Origin: Sphingomonas sp. CFBP 8760
Lineage (GTDB): Bacteria > Pseudomonadota > Alphaproteobacteria > Sphingomonadales > Sphingomonadaceae
Reading direction: 5' to 3'
Length of the DNA: 64,000 bases
Assembly: GCF_014841615.1 (NCBI RefSeq)
Contig: NZ_JACYUG010000015.1
Coordinates: forward strand, 1 to 64,000
This document shows positions 63,604 to 64,000 of the stretch, one piece after another. Positions within the stretch are counted from its first letter, which is position 1. Every line of letters starts with the position of its first letter. The position numbers were made by a program, and so were the translations under genes. The notes beneath the pieces were generated by a model. That model worked only from the letters and a program-made list of their open reading frames with translations, did no database searches and was not told the origin of the DNA.

Positions 63604-64000
63604 GCGGCGTCCAGTTCCGGGTAGTGGCGGAAGATGCCGTCCTCGTTGAAGGGCAGGCGACGATCGCTTTTCAGATAGGCGCGGACGCCGGGCAGCGCGG
63701 CGACCGCGTCATGCAGGCGGACGATGGCGGGATAATCCGGCTCCAGCGTCGCCATGCGCTGCGGGAACATGTAGCGCAGGCCCGCGACCAGCTGGAACAG
63801 CGAGGTGTCGGCATAGGTCCAGTGATGGTCGATCAGCCAGTCGCCGGGCGTGTCGCGGATCGCGGCCTCGAACCAGTCGAGAAACTTGGGCAGCCGTTCG
63901 TCCCGGAACTGCGTGGCGGCGCGGATCGCCTCGGCCTGCTGGTCCTCGTAATAATCGCCGGTCGCGATCGGGTGATGGACGGCGTGGACCTCCGCGACGA
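63600..64000 (-). CDS. Glutathione S-transferase family protein, C-terminal part (runs off the window)
   Basis: The last 133 codons are visible on the minus strand: an all-helical GST C-terminal domain with DWLIDHHWTYADTSLFQLVA, RYMFPQRM, and a tail LPFNEDGIFRHYPELDAA. The stop overlaps the Nudix start as ATGA. The thioredoxin-like N-domain with the glutathione site lies beyond base 64000, so the class cannot be fixed. It is the first gene seen of an apparent GST, Nudix, hydrolase operon. Confidence 0.8.
   Translation of the reverse strand, partial: VAEVHAVHHPIATGDYYEDQQAEAIRAATQFRDERLPKFLDWFEAAIRDTPGDWLIDHHWTYADTSLFQLVAGLRYMFPQRMATLEPDYPAIVRLHDAVAALPGVRAYLKSDRRLPFNEDGIFRHYPELDAA

Overview
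The window looks like chromosomal DNA of a high-GC alphaproteobacterium, most likely a Sphingomonas-type sphingomonad. The grounds are uniformly GC-rich coding sequence, two Oar-like TonB-dependent receptors, an NDUFS4-type complex I accessory gene, a nusB-thiL-hppA run, short-form hisG followed by hisD, and an alphaproteobacterial-style RpoH promoter in front of clpB. This assignment comes from reading the sequence only; no database search was possible.

Left edge (1-1.4 kb): the 3' end of an initiator tRNA-Met, its likely terminator, then a nested wreck of insertion sequences. An IS3-type orfA/orfB is cut after the first DDE aspartate and fused to a scrap of an IS630-type transposase. Beyond it lies the 5'-truncated tail of a COG2085-type reductase, related to an intact gene at 51.9 kb. 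1.4-16.2 kb: a small membrane protein, a YdeP-type molybdoenzyme, and a compact glycan cassette. The cassette consists of a glycosyltransferase fused to UDP-galactopyranose mutase, a receiver-like protein without its phospho-acceptor Asp, and a GH1-like glycosidase fused to an RmlD-like reductase. Then follow a stress-flavoured group (DUF892 ferritin-like, DUF4383, a tiny Gly/Lys-rich protein), a stand-alone nuoD with an NDUFS4-like gene, a TupA-like ATP-grasp protein, a methyltransferase, a YghA-like SDR and a second receiver-like protein.

16.4-28.8 kb is a polysaccharide-utilisation locus: GPH transporter, GH3 exported glucosidase, LacI regulator with a perfect palindromic operator, TonB receptor, GH144/PF10091-type glucanase and a 1022-residue modular (alpha/alpha)6 enzyme. 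The gene set fits beta-1,2-glucan use, which is an inference. 29-36.8 kb: a PAP2 phosphatase, a complete valine/isobutyrate degradation operon (mmsA, acyl-CoA dehydrogenase, 3-hydroxyisobutyryl-CoA hydrolase, enoyl-CoA hydratase, mmsB) and a ferredoxin-reductase-like flavoprotein. 36.8-38.7 kb: an SDR and a LysR regulator of visibly lower GC.

39-52.6 kb: an esterase and an Hsp70-like (YegD) gene overlapping as ATGA, a second TonB receptor, clpB with its heat-shock promoter, an M16 peptidase with two repeats, a MarR/OhrR-like regulator lacking the peroxidatic Cys, and the reductase it probably controls. 52.6-54.4 kb is gene-poor and holds three copies of a ~77-bp palindromic repeat also found at 35.4 kb. 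54.4-64 kb, all on the minus strand: hppA, thiL, nusB, a methyl-accepting chemotaxis protein, hisD-hisG, and an ATGA-chained trio (GST, Nudix, alpha/beta hydrolase). A near-consensus parS site sits between hisG and the hydrolase.
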